Shown piece after piece: positions 36,280 to 45,052 of a DNA stretch of 47,329 nucleotides; position 1 is the stretch's first letter, and each line of letters opens with the position of its first letter. The translations under genes and the position numbers were made by a program. Under the pieces are notes generated by a model. It saw only the letters and a list, made by a program, of their open reading frames with translations, was not told the origin of the DNA and did not search any database. The stretch covers positions 1 through 47,329 of the forward strand of contig NZ_JAJUWS010000050.1 in the NCBI RefSeq assembly GCF_021390475.1. The letters are read 5' to 3'. Source of the DNA: Streptomyces sp. ST2-7A. GTDB lineage: Bacteria > Actinomycetota > Actinomycetes > Streptomycetales > Streptomycetaceae.

Positions 36280-38412
36280 ATGGCCAACCGACTCGCCGAA
36301 GAGAGCTCGCCCTATCTCCTGCAGCACGCCGACAACCCGGTGGATTGGTGGCCGTGGTCGCCCGGGGCCTTCGAGGAGGCCCGCCGCCGGGACGCGCCGG
36401 TCCTGCTGAGTGTCGGTTACGCGAGCTGTCACTGGTGTCACGTGATGGCCCGCGAGTCCTTCGCCGATCCGGATGTCGCCGCCTACCTCAACGAGCGCTT
36501 CGTGGCGATCAAGGTGGACCGCGAGGAGCGGCCCGACGTGGACTCCGTCTACATGGACGCCGTGCAGGCCGCCACCGGGCAGGGTGGCTGGCCGATGACC
36601 GTCTTCATGACCGCCGAGGGTGAGCCCTTCTACTTCGGCACCTACTTCCCCCCGGAGCCGCGCCACGGGTTGCCGTCCTTCCGGCAGTTGCTGGAGGGGG
36701 TGCACACCGCCTGGACCGATCGGCGCGAGGAGGTGGGCGGTGTCGCCGGGCGCATCGCCCGTGACCTGGCGGGCCGGGAGGGGGTCCGCGACTTTCCCGA
36801 CCCACCCGGGCCGGCCGAGCAGGCCGCGGCGCTGCTCCAACTGAGCCGGGAGTTCGACATGGCGCGCGGCGGGTTCGGCGGCGCGCCGAAGTTCCCGCCC
36901 TCCATGGTGCTGGAGTTCCTGTTGCGCCACCACGCCCGCACCGGCGCGGCCGGCGCGCTGGGGATGGCGCGCCGGACCTGTGACGCGATGGCGCGCGGTG
37001 GCATCCACGACCAGCTCGGCGGTGGTTTCGCCCGGTATTCGGTGGACGCGGAGTGGACTGTCCCGCACTTCGAGAAGATGCTCTACGACAACGCCCTGTT
37101 GTGCCGGGTGTACACCCATCTGTGGCGTGCGGACGGCACCCCCCGGGACCGCCGCGTCGCACTGGACACCGCCGACTTCATGATCCGCGATCTGCGCACG
37201 GCGGAGGGCGGCTTCGCCTCCGCGCTGGACGCGGACAGCGCCGATCCGGCCGATCCGGACGGGCCGCACATCGAGGGCGCCCACTACGTGTGGACGCCGG
37301 CGGAGGTGCGCGAGGCACTGGAGGGGCTGGACGAGGCGACCGTGAACGCCGCGCTCGACCTGCTGGGTGTCACGGAGGAGGGCACCTTCGAGGAGGGCCG
37401 GTCGGTGCTCCGCCTGCCCCCGCCCGCCGGTCCGGCCGGCGGAACCGGCGCGTCCGGCGACCCCACCGACCCCGGGCGCGCCGCCGCGGGGGAGGACGAC
37501 CCGGCCGCCGCCCTGCCCGCCGAGGTGCGCCGCCGGCTGCTGGCCGCCCGCGACCGCCGGCCGCGTCCGGAACGCGACGACAAGGTCGTCGCCGCCTGGA
37601 ACGGCCTGGCGATCGCCGCCCTCGCCGAGGCGGGAATCTGCTTCGACCGCCCCGATCTCGTCGAGGCCGCCGAGGGGGCCGCCGATCTGATCGTCGGCCG
37701 ACACCTGGATGCCGACGGTCGACTGACGCGCACCTCGCTGGGAGGCGAGCCGGGGCGCAGCGCGGGCGTGCTGGAGGACTACGCGGATGTCGCCGAGGGC
37801 TTCCACGCCCTGTACGCCGCGACCGGTGAGGTCGCCTGGTTGGATCTGGCCGGTGTCCTGCTCGAGGTGGTGCTGACCCGGTTCCGGGACGCCGACGGCT
37901 CGCTGTACGACACGGCGGATGACGCCGAACGCCTGATCCGGCGTCCACAGGACCCCACGGACGGTGCCGCCCCCTCCGGGTGGACGGCCGCCGCCGGGGC
38001 GCTGCTGACCCATGCCGCCCACACCGGTGACGCCCGGTACCGGGAGGCCGCCGAGCGGGCCCTGGGGATCGTCTCGGCCCTGGCCCCCCGGGCGCCCCGC
38101 TTCGCCGGGTGGGGCCTGGCGGTGGCCGAGGCGGCGCTGGACGGTCCGCGCGAGGTGGCCGTGGTGGGGCCGCCCGGCGATCCGCTCCGGACCGAACTGC
38201 ACCGGGTGGCGCTGCGTTCCACGGCGCCGGGCGCGGTGGTGGCGCTCGGCGAGCCGGACGGCGCGGACACGGACACCGCGCCGCTACTGCGCGATCGCCC
38301 GCTGCGGGAGGGGCTGGCGACTGCGTACGTGTGCCGGAACTTCGTCTGTTCCGCGCCCACCACCGATCCCGCCGAGTTGGCGGAGCGGCTGCGTCCCGAC
38401 GGCACGCCCTGA
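36280..38412 (+). CDS. DUF255 thioredoxin-fold protein (YyaL/SPATA20 family)
   Basis: A 710-residue cytoplasmic protein. The N-terminal thioredoxin-like domain (about 1-170) begins MANRLAEESSPYLLQHADNPVDWWPW, the family's hallmark, and has a CxxC redox site in YASCHWCHVMARESF. GQGGWPMTVFMT and FGTYFPPEPRHGLPSF follow. The remaining 500 residues form an alpha-helical barrel-like part (GGFGGAPKFPPSMVLEFLL, HDQLGGGFARYSVDAEWTVPHFEKMLYDNA) similar to glycan-epimerase folds. The biochemical role of the family is not firmly known. A Pro/Gly-rich loop near residues 380-405 (PAGPAGGTGASGDP) is a local expansion. Confidence 0.9.
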   Translation: MANRLAEESSPYLLQHADNPVDWWPWSPGAFEEARRRDAPVLLSVGYASCHWCHVMARESFADPDVAAYLNERFVAIKVDREERPDVDSVYMDAVQAATGQGGWPMTVFMTAEGEPFYFGTYFPPEPRHGLPSFRQLLEGVHTAWTDRREEVGGVAGRIARDLAGREGVRDFPDPPGPAEQAAALLQLSREFDMARGGFGGAPKFPPSMVLEFLLRHHARTGAAGALGMARRTCDAMARGGIHDQLGGGFARYSVDAEWTVPHFEKMLYDNALLCRVYTHLWRADGTPRDRRVALDTADFMIRDLRTAEGGFASALDADSADPADPDGPHIEGAHYVWTPAEVREALEGLDEATVNAALDLLGVTEEGTFEEGRSVLRLPPPAGPAGGTGASGDPTDPGRAAAGEDDPAAALPAEVRRRLLAARDRRPRPERDDKVVAAWNGLAIAALAEAGICFDRPDLVEAAEGAADLIVGRHLDADGRLTRTSLGGEPGRSAGVLEDYADVAEGFHALYAATGEVAWLDLAGVLLEVVLTRFRDADGSLYDTADDAERLIRRPQDPTDGAAPSGWTAAAGALLTHAAHTGDARYREAAERALGIVSALAPRAPRFAGWGLAVAEAALDGPREVAVVGPPGDPLRTELHRVALRSTAPGAVVALGEPDGADTDTAPLLRDRPLREGLATAYVCRNFVCSAPTTDPAELAERLRPDGTP

Positions 38413-38430
38413 CGCCCGGACCGACCGGTC

Positions 38431-38492
38431 CCGGCGTACGACCGCGGCCCCGAACCCCCGCGGAGGGGTTCGGGGCCGCGGTCGTACGCCGG
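38431..38492. terminator. Long bidirectional terminator (28-bp perfect stem)
   Basis: A perfect inverted repeat of 28 bp (38431-38458 with 38465-38492) with a 6-nt loop sits between the convergent DUF255 and hemolysin III genes, 18 nt after one stop and 16 nt after the other. Confidence 0.9.
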
Positions 38493-38508
38493 TGGTGCGC
38501 GCCGGGGA

Positions 38509-39315
38509 TCAGCCGGTGCCGTAGGCGACCAGTGAGATCCCGACGTAGTGCACGACGAACGCCGCGAGGGTCAACGAGTGGAAGACCTCGTGGAAGCCGA
38601 ACCACCGGGGGGAGGGGTTGGGGCGCTTGAGCCCGTAGACGACCCCGCCCGCGCTGTAGAGCAATCCGCCGATCACGATCAGGATCATGACCACGATGCC
38701 GCCGGCGCGCATGAAGTCGGGCAGGAAGAAGACGGCGGCCCACCCCATGGCGAGGTAGCAGGGGGTGTAGAGCCATCGGGGGGCGCCCACCCAGAAGACC
38801 CGGAAGGCGATACCGGCGGCGGCGGCGAGCCAGATGCCCCACAGCAACATCTGTTGGCGGCCGTCCTCCAGCAGCAGGATCGTCAACGGGGTGTAGGTAC
38901 CGGCGATGATCAGGAAGATGTTGGCGTGGTCGAGCCGGCGCAGCACGGCCATGGCCCGCGGACCCCACCGCCCCCGGTGGTACAGCGCGCTGACCCCGAA
39001 GAGCAGGCAGGCGGTGAGGGTGTAGACGGCGCAGGCCAGTCGCCCCTCCGGGGTCTGTGCGAGAGCGGTGAGCAGGATGCCCGCCACCAGTACGGCGGGG
39101 AACATGCCGGCGTGCAGCCAACCCCGCAGCCGGGGCTTGATGAACTCCATGGCGGCGCCCGGCGCGATCTGCGACTCGTCATCGGCGGACCGGCCCGTCA
39201 CGGTGACCGTGGCCGGGGGCGCCCCCGGGGAGTCCGGAGAGGAGGGGCGCGCGGGGCGCGCGCCCGCCGGCTGCGGGGGTCGGGAGCCGGCCGTGGGATC
39301 CGGGGCATCGGTCAT
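38509..39315 (-). CDS. Hemolysin III family (PAQR-like) membrane protein
   Basis: A 268-residue inner-membrane protein. A Pro/Ala-rich cytoplasmic N-terminus of about 55 residues precedes MEFIKPRLRGWLHAG and seven predicted transmembrane helices. The family's conserved residues are visible: SALYHRG with Ser and His, RLDHANIFLIIAGTYTPL with Asp and His, and the C-terminal HEVFHSLTLAAFVVHY. In PAQR proteins these Ser/Asp/His residues bind zinc and support a hydrolase-like site; the bacterial function is uncertain despite the hemolysin name. The ATG at 39315 is 6 nt after TAGCAT (39327-39322), so it is likely leaderless. Confidence 0.9.
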   Translation of the reverse strand: MTDAPDPTAGSRPPQPAGARPARPSSPDSPGAPPATVTVTGRSADDESQIAPGAAMEFIKPRLRGWLHAGMFPAVLVAGILLTALAQTPEGRLACAVYTLTACLLFGVSALYHRGRWGPRAMAVLRRLDHANIFLIIAGTYTPLTILLLEDGRQQMLLWGIWLAAAAGIAFRVFWVGAPRWLYTPCYLAMGWAAVFFLPDFMRAGGIVVMILIVIGGLLYSAGGVVYGLKRPNPSPRWFGFHEVFHSLTLAAFVVHYVGISLVAYGTG

Positions 39316-39735
39316 ATGTCGATGCTAGCCACGGAACCCCGGGTATCGCCCGGGGGGCCGCCCCTCCGACGCGAGGGGTCTCGGCCCCCTGCGCGGCCGG
39401 GATGCCGGTGGGCCCGGTGGCGGGCGCGGTTTCCGCGTCCCGTCGGCACGAACCACCCCAATCCTCCCCTTCCCGTACCCCCGGGGCGTGTCACGGCCGC
39501 GTCCCGGTGTGACCGAACCCACGTCGCGGCCGGGGCCGGGAGGGGTCGGGAGGCGGGCGCCGGTTCATGCTCCCGGCGCGAGTGGCGATGCTCACCTGAG
39601 CCGCGCTGGACACAGACGTGAACAGTTGGGAAACTCAGATGAGCGTGGTCGATACCGAATGAGCGGCAGACGCATTCGGATCGCAGCCCCCACGGGGCCG
39701 ACCCAACCCTCGAAACCCTCATCTGGAGCGATACC
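39316..39735. other. Divergent region between hemolysin III and PEPCK
   Basis: No gene is supported. It holds the hemolysin -10 box, the PEPCK leader with an inverted repeat CAGATGAG/CTCATCTG (39636-39643 and 39718-39725), and a 7-codon frame at 39639-39662. Confidence 0.5.
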
Positions 39736-41580
39736 GTGGCGCCCACCCCGACGGCCCCCACCAGCACCCCGGTTCCCACCCGCCACCAGGAACTCATCGC
39801 CTGGGTCGACGAGATCGCGGCCCTCACGCAGCCGGACCGCGTCGTGTGGTGCGACGGATCCGAGGAGGAGTACCGGCAGCTGTGCGAGCAGCTGGTCTCC
39901 ACCGGAACCTTCACGCCGCTGAACCCCGACAAGCGGCCCGACTCCTACTGGGCGGCCTCCGACCCGACCGACGTCGCGCGGGTCGAGGACCGGACCTTCA
40001 TCTGCTCCGAGCGGGAGGAGGACGCCGGCCCCACCAACCACTGGATGGCACCCGACCGGATGCGGGAGATCTTCAGCGGCTCCGAAGGCCTCTTCCACGG
40101 TTCCATGCGCGGCCGGACGATGTACGTCGTCCCCTTCTGCATGGGCCCCCTGGATTCCCCGCTCTCGGCGCTCGGCGTGGAGATCACCGACTCCGCCTAC
40201 GTGGCCGTGGCCATGCGCACCATGACCCGGATGGGTACCCCCGTGCTGGAGCGGCTCGGCGAGGACGGACGGTTCGTGCGGGCCGTCCACTCCGTCGGCG
40301 CCCCGCTGTCCGAGGGCGAGGCCGACGTGCCGTGGCCCTGCAACACGACCAAGTACATCTCGCACTTCCCCGAGACCCGCGAGATCTGGTCCTACGGCTC
40401 CGGCTACGGCGGCAACGCCCTGCTCGGCAAGAAGTGCTACGCGCTGCGCATCGCCTCCGTCATGGCCCGCGACGAGGGCTGGCTGGCCGAGCACATGCTC
40501 ATCCTCAAGCTCACCCCGCCCGCCGACGACCCCGCCGCCGGTGAGCCCGTCTACATCGCCGCCGCCTTCCCCTCCGCCTGCGGCAAGACCAACCTCGCCA
40601 TGCTGGAGCCGACGATCCCCGGCTGGAAGGTCGAGACGATCGGCGACGACATCGCCTGGATGCGCTTCGGCGAGGACGGTCGGCTGTACGCCATCAACCC
40701 CGAGGCCGGCTTCTTCGGCGTCGCGCCCGGCACCGGTGAGCACACCAACGCCAACGCCATGCGCACCCTGTGGGGCAACTCCGTCTTCACCAACGTCGCC
40801 CTCACCGATGACGGCGACGTGTGGTGGGAGGAGATGACCGCCGAGCCCCCGGCCCACCTCACCGACTGGCGCGGGAACGACTGGACGCCGGACTCCGACA
40901 CCCCGGCCGCCCACCCCAACGCCCGGTTCACCGTGCCCGCCGCCCAGTGCCCGACCATCGCCCCCGAGTGGGAGGACCCGCGCGGCGTCCCGATCTCCGC
41001 CATCCTCTTCGGCGGACGCCGGGCCACGGCCGTCCCGCTGGTCACCGAGTCCTTCAACTGGCGACACGGCGTCTTCCTCGGCGCCAACATCGCCTCCGAG
41101 AAGACCGCCGCGGCCGAGGGCACCGTCGGCGAACTGCGTCGCGACCCCTTCGCCATGCTGCCGTTCTGCGGTTACAACATGGGCGACTACTTCGGCCACT
41201 GGCTGGAGGTCGGCGCCAAGGCGGACCCGGCGAAGCTGCCCCGCATCTACTGGGTCAACTGGTTCAAGAAGGACGACGCCGGCCGCTTCGTGTGGCCCGG
41301 CTTCGGCGAGAACAGCCGGGTGCTCAAGTGGATCGTGCAGCGGCTGCGCGGGGCGGCCGACGGGGTGACCACCCCCATCGGCGTGCTGCCCACCCCGGCC
41401 GCGCTGGACACCGACGGGCTGGCCCTGACCCGCGACGAGTTGGACTTCCTGCTGGAGGTGGACCCGGAGGAGTGGCGCCGGGAGGCATCCCTGGTCCCCG
41501 GCCACCTGGAGCTCTTCGGTGACCGAACCCCGAAGGAGCTGTGGGACGAGTACCACGCCCTGGTCGACCGGCTCGGCTGA
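39736..41580 (+). CDS. pckG: Phosphoenolpyruvate carboxykinase (GTP)
   Basis: A 614-residue cytoplasmic enzyme that converts oxaloacetate and GTP to PEP, the entry to gluconeogenesis. Length and sequence fit the GTP-dependent class. The P-loop region FPSACGKTNLAM holds the hyper-reactive C282, and the nearby IGDDIAWM carries metal-binding aspartates. GYGGNALLGKKCYALRIAS and FPETREIWSYGSGYGGN contribute substrate and metal contacts. The GTG at 39736 follows GGAG by 8 nt, so unlike several neighbours this gene uses a ribosome site. It faces the aminotransferase gene, with a hairpin between. Confidence 0.96.
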   Translation: MAPTPTAPTSTPVPTRHQELIAWVDEIAALTQPDRVVWCDGSEEEYRQLCEQLVSTGTFTPLNPDKRPDSYWAASDPTDVARVEDRTFICSEREEDAGPTNHWMAPDRMREIFSGSEGLFHGSMRGRTMYVVPFCMGPLDSPLSALGVEITDSAYVAVAMRTMTRMGTPVLERLGEDGRFVRAVHSVGAPLSEGEADVPWPCNTTKYISHFPETREIWSYGSGYGGNALLGKKCYALRIASVMARDEGWLAEHMLILKLTPPADDPAAGEPVYIAAAFPSACGKTNLAMLEPTIPGWKVETIGDDIAWMRFGEDGRLYAINPEAGFFGVAPGTGEHTNANAMRTLWGNSVFTNVALTDDGDVWWEEMTAEPPAHLTDWRGNDWTPDSDTPAAHPNARFTVPAAQCPTIAPEWEDPRGVPISAILFGGRRATAVPLVTESFNWRHGVFLGANIASEKTAAAEGTVGELRRDPFAMLPFCGYNMGDYFGHWLEVGAKADPAKLPRIYWVNWFKKDDAGRFVWPGFGENSRVLKWIVQRLRGAADGVTTPIGVLPTPAALDTDGLALTRDELDFLLEVDPEEWRREASLVPGHLELFGDRTPKELWDEYHALVDRLG

Positions 41581-41642
41581 CCGACGGCGGGCGCGGGCCG
41601 CGCGGAAAGACCCCACCTCCGCCCCGCCGCGACCGGTGAACC

Positions 41643-41668
41643 GGCCCCGCACAATGGCGTGCGGGGCC
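41643..41668. terminator. Terminator between pckG and the aminotransferase gene
   Basis: A perfect 10-bp stem (41643-41652 with 41659-41668) and a 6-nt loop lie between convergent genes, followed by a short GTGGTGATCG tandem repeat near 41712. Confidence 0.6.
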
Positions 41669-41748
41669 TCCGGCGTGTCCGGGGCGGGAACGCCGCCGGA
41701 CGTGGCGGACAGTGGTGATCGGTGGTGATCGGTGTCGGCCGGTCTCCG

Positions 41749-42960
41749 TCAGTACTGCCCGTAGCCGTCGAGGAAGTTGCCGATCCGGGTGATCGCGTCG
41801 GTCAGCTGCTCCACCGACGGCAGGGTGACGATCCGGAAGTGATCCGGCTCCGGCCAGTTGAACCCGGTGCCGTGCACGATCATGATCCGCTCGGCCCGCA
41901 ACAGGTCCAGCACCATCTGCCGGTCGTCCTTGATCTTGTAGACCTGCGGATCCAACCGCGGGAAGGCGTACAGCGCGCCCTTCGGCTTCACGCAGGTCAC
42001 CCCGGGGATCGAGGTCAGCAGCTCGTGGGCGGCGTCGCGCTGCTCCCGCATCCGGCCGCCGGGCAGCACCAGGTCCTCGATCGTCTGCCGTCCGCCGAGC
42101 GCCGCCGCCACGGTGTGCTGCGCCGGCATGTTGGCACACAGCCGCATGTTCGCCAGGATCGTCAGACCCTCTATGTAGCTGCCGGCGTGCGCCTTGGGAC
42201 CGCACACCGCCATCCAACCGCAGCGATACCCGGCGACCCGGTAATTCTTCGACAACCCGTTGAAGGTGAGGGTCAGCAGATCGGGGGCGACGGCGGCGGT
42301 CGGGACGTGCTCGGCGTCGTCGTAGAGGATCCGGTCGTAGATCTCGTCCGAGCACAGCACCAGATTGTGGCGGCGGGCGATCTCGGTCAGCTCCCGCAGC
42401 ATCTCCACCGGGTACACCGCACCGGTCGGATTGTTCGGATTGATGATCACCAGCGCCTTGGTGCGGTCGGTGATCCGACGCTCGATGTCGGCCGGGTCCG
42501 GCAGCCAGTCCGAGGACTCGTCACAGCGGTAGTGGACCGCCGTACCGCCGGCCAGCGAGACCGACGCCGTCCACAGCGGATAGTCCGGGGCCGGCACCAG
42601 AACCTCGTCACCGTCGTCCAGCAGCGCCTGCATCGACATCTGGATCAGCTCGGAGACGCCGTTGCCGAGGTAGACGTCCTCCACCGACACGTCGATCCCC
42701 CGCGTCTGGTAGTGCTGCTGCACCGCCCGCCGGGCCGACAGCAGTCCCTTGGCGTCGCCGTAACCGTGCGCGGAGCCCACGTTGCGCAGGATGTCCTCGA
42801 GGATCTCCTGCGGGCACTCGAACCCGAAGGCGGCGGGGTTCCCGGTGTTCAGCTTCAGGATGCGGTGACCCGCGGCCTCCAGCCGCTGTGCCTCCTCGAG
42901 CACCGGTCCCCGGATCTCGTAGCAGACATTGGCGAGCTTCGTTGACTGGGTCACCTGCAT
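41749..42960 (-). CDS. PLP-dependent aminotransferase, alanine-type
   Basis: A 403-residue fold-type I aminotransferase, probably moving amino groups between alanine or related residues and 2-oxoglutarate. The PLP lysine is K238 in NGLSKNYRVAGYRCGW; further motifs are LNTGNPAAFGFECP, GYGDAKGLLSARRA, INPNNPTGAVYP and CSDEIYDRILYD. It resembles AlaA-type alanine transaminases more than aspartate or aromatic enzymes, judged by FECPQEI near the N-terminus and NWPEPDHFRIVTLP near the end. ATG 42960 is 7 nt after a TATGGT box (42973-42968), so it is leaderless. It is divergent to the D-amino-acid deaminase-like gene. Confidence 0.88.
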   Translation of the reverse strand: MQVTQSTKLANVCYEIRGPVLEEAQRLEAAGHRILKLNTGNPAAFGFECPQEILEDILRNVGSAHGYGDAKGLLSARRAVQQHYQTRGIDVSVEDVYLGNGVSELIQMSMQALLDDGDEVLVPAPDYPLWTASVSLAGGTAVHYRCDESSDWLPDPADIERRITDRTKALVIINPNNPTGAVYPVEMLRELTEIARRHNLVLCSDEIYDRILYDDAEHVPTAAVAPDLLTLTFNGLSKNYRVAGYRCGWMAVCGPKAHAGSYIEGLTILANMRLCANMPAQHTVAAALGGRQTIEDLVLPGGRMREQRDAAHELLTSIPGVTCVKPKGALYAFPRLDPQVYKIKDDRQMVLDLLRAERIMIVHGTGFNWPEPDHFRIVTLPSVEQLTDAITRIGNFLDGYGQY

Positions 42961-43043
42961 AGCGGTCACCATACGGCGGGCCGGTGGCGGACGCGCGGTG
43001 TTATTCGCCACTCGGACGGTCCCCGGGGCGCACCGGCGCTCCG

Positions 43044-43074
43044 TTGACCAGCCGCGTGCGGGCTGTTAAACAGC
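43044..43074 (+). promoter_or_regulatory. Promoter and operator of the deaminase-like gene
   Basis: TTGACC (43044-43049), a 17-bp spacer and TAAACA (43067-43072) are followed 6 nt later by the ATG. A palindrome GCTGTT-A-AACAGC (43062-43074) overlaps the -10 box and would block the polymerase if bound. Confidence 0.6.
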
Positions 43075-43078
43075 AGCC

Positions 43079-44356
43079 ATGGCCATCGCGACCGCGCTCG
43101 ACCGTCTGGGTGGAGAGAGAGTCGACCACCGCTTCAAGGGCCTGCCGCCGAACGCCGCCGGACGCACGGTCCGGGAACTCACGGCCGAGCGGCGCAATCT
43201 CTACCGGGGTGGCTTCACGACCCCGATCCTCACCCTCTCCGCCGAGGCGGTGGAACACAACCTGCGCTGCATGGCCCGGTACGCCGACCGCCACGGCCTG
43301 GAGTTCGCCCCCCACGGCAAGACCTCCATGGCCCCCCAGCTGTTCTGGCGCCAGGTCGAGCACGGCGCCTGGGGCATCACCGTCGCCGTGCCGCACCAGG
43401 CCCGGGTCGCCCGGGACTTCGGCGTCCAGCGGATCTTCCTGGCCAACCAGCTCGTGGACGTCGCCGCCCTCGGCTGGCTGGCCGGGGAACTCGCCGCCGA
43501 CCCCCACTTCCGCTGCGTGGTGTACGTCGACTCCGTGCGCGGCGTGGAGCTGATGGACCGCGCCCTGCGCGGGGCCGGGGCCCGCCGCCCGCTGGAGGTC
43601 GTCATCGAGCTGGGATCGGACGGAGCCCGATCCGGGGTGCGGGACACCGACACCGCCCTGGCGGTCGCCGGCGCCGTGGACGCCACGAGCACCCTCACCC
43701 TGGTCGGCGTCGCCGGTTACGAGGGCGAGCTGCCCGAGGCCGACGGCGCCGGGGTGCGTGCCTGGCTGGAGTCGCTGAGCGCGCTGGCGCTGACCCTCGA
43801 CCGGGCCGGCCGCTTCCGGGACACCCCCGAGATCATGATCAGCGCGGGTGGCAGCGCCTGGTTCGACGCGGTGGCCGAGGCGTTCGCCAAGCTGCCCCGG
43901 TTTTCCCGCCCGGTCTGCCGGCTGCTGCGCTCGGGCGCCTACATCAGCCACGACGACGGCCGCTACCGGGAGGTGACCCCCTTCAACCGGATACCCGAGG
44001 AGGGCTTCCTGCTGCCCGCCTTCCGGCTGTGGGCCCAGGTGGTCTCCCGCCCCGAGCCGGGGCTGGCCCTGATCAACGCGGGCAAGCGGGACGTCGCCTA
44101 CGACCTGGGGCTGCCCGAGGTGCAGGTGGTGCGGGACACCGCGGACCGGATGCGTCGCGCCACCGGTGTCACCGTCACCCGGCTGGCCGATCAGCACGCC
44201 TTCCTCGACTGCTCCGGGAGCCCCGAGCCACCCGAGGTGGGGGACTGGGTGGGGCTGGGGATGTCGCACCCCTGCACGATCTTCGAGAAGTGGCCGCTGA
44301 TCCCGCTGGTGGCGGGGGACGGGACGGTCAAGGACTACATTCGCACCTTTTTCTGA
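43079..44356 (+). CDS. Fold-type III PLP enzyme, D-serine/D-amino-acid dehydratase-like
   Basis: A 425-residue protein with an alanine racemase-type N-terminal barrel and the C-terminal domain of eukaryotic-type D-serine dehydratases. The PLP lysine is K81 in APHGKTSMAPQL. Zinc ligands H397 and C399 are visible in MSHPCTIFEKW, matching the His-x-Cys zinc site of that family, so a PLP- and Zn-dependent elimination from a D-amino acid is likely. Bacterial relatives are often annotated amino acid deaminase or alanine racemase domain protein. The substrate is unproven. The gene has its own leaderless promoter with an operator-like palindrome, and sits divergent to an alanine-type aminotransferase, which suggests joint amino-acid use. 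Confidence 0.85.
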   Translation: MAIATALDRLGGERVDHRFKGLPPNAAGRTVRELTAERRNLYRGGFTTPILTLSAEAVEHNLRCMARYADRHGLEFAPHGKTSMAPQLFWRQVEHGAWGITVAVPHQARVARDFGVQRIFLANQLVDVAALGWLAGELAADPHFRCVVYVDSVRGVELMDRALRGAGARRPLEVVIELGSDGARSGVRDTDTALAVAGAVDATSTLTLVGVAGYEGELPEADGAGVRAWLESLSALALTLDRAGRFRDTPEIMISAGGSAWFDAVAEAFAKLPRFSRPVCRLLRSGAYISHDDGRYREVTPFNRIPEEGFLLPAFRLWAQVVSRPEPGLALINAGKRDVAYDLGLPEVQVVRDTADRMRRATGVTVTRLADQHAFLDCSGSPEPPEVGDWVGLGMSHPCTIFEKWPLIPLVAGDGTVKDYIRTFF

Positions 44357-44388
44357 GCCGGCCTCCGAGTCGGGGGCGCGGAGGCGGC
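44357..44388 (+). terminator. Hairpin after the deaminase-like gene
   Basis: GCCG-G-CCTCCG (44357-44367) pairs with CGGAGG-CGGC (44379-44388) with a one-base bulge, directly after the stop codon. Confidence 0.5.
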
Positions 44389-45052
44389 CGGTGCCGGTCG
44401 GCCGGAACCCCGGCGCCGAGGACGGGGAGTGCCCCGGGGACCGGGGGTGTCCCGCCCGATGGCCGGCGGTGTCGGCCCGGGCCGTCCGGGAGGCGGTGGC
44501 CCGACGCGGTGGCCGGCGTTGTCGCGCCGGGCACCTCCGAACAGTGGTTCCCGGGGTTCGGGTGATGTTCCGGGAACGGTGTGTTCTCGGCCGGCCGGCG
44601 GGGGTGTGGGGGCGGTGGACCCGCCGCCGGTGGGACCGTATCGGCCGATCGCCTCCGCGCCGGGGAGACCCCGCACCGCCCGTCCGCCCGCGGCCGCGTT
44701 CCTCCGGGCGCCTCCGCCGGTTCCGGGGCCCGGGGCCCGGCGTGTTCGGTTCCGGCGCGGCTCCCGACCCGATCCGTCGGTGGGGTCGTCGGTCGACGGG
44801 AGGGGACGGGAGAGGGGTGGGGAAGTCGGCCGGCGCCGTGCCTCCCGGGGCCTCCCGGGAAAAAACTTGCCTCCGGGGTGCGACATCCGAGGGGGGCTCG
44901 CGCATCTCCATGGTGAGGACGGAACGCCGCGGCCATCGGGGGCCGGTCGCCGGGGAGCCGTCCCGGCCGGTGGACCACCACCGGTCCGGTACCGCCCGCC
45001 GGCCATACGGCCGGGGGCGGCGAAGAGGGTGAAGAAGGGGACAGGGGGACCC
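44389..45052. other. Gene-free region upstream of the ECF sigma factor
   Basis: No gene is supported. It holds an 8-bp inverted repeat GTTCCCGG/CCGGGAAC (44547-44554 and 44570-44577) and an A-rich GGGAAAAAACTTGC element near 44858, unusual in this GC context and possibly a promoter for the sigma gene. Confidence 0.5.

Noticed and set aside
41700..41745. GTGGTGATCG tandem repeat near the aminotransferase gene end
   Set aside because: There are only two copies, in a terminator-flanking stretch. It looks like chance or minor slippage without an evident role.
44389..45052. Upstream in-frame extension of the sigma factor gene to 44429
   Set aside because: The added residues are Pro/Arg/Gly-rich and unlike any sigma factor, and ATG 45053 has a good ribosome site.
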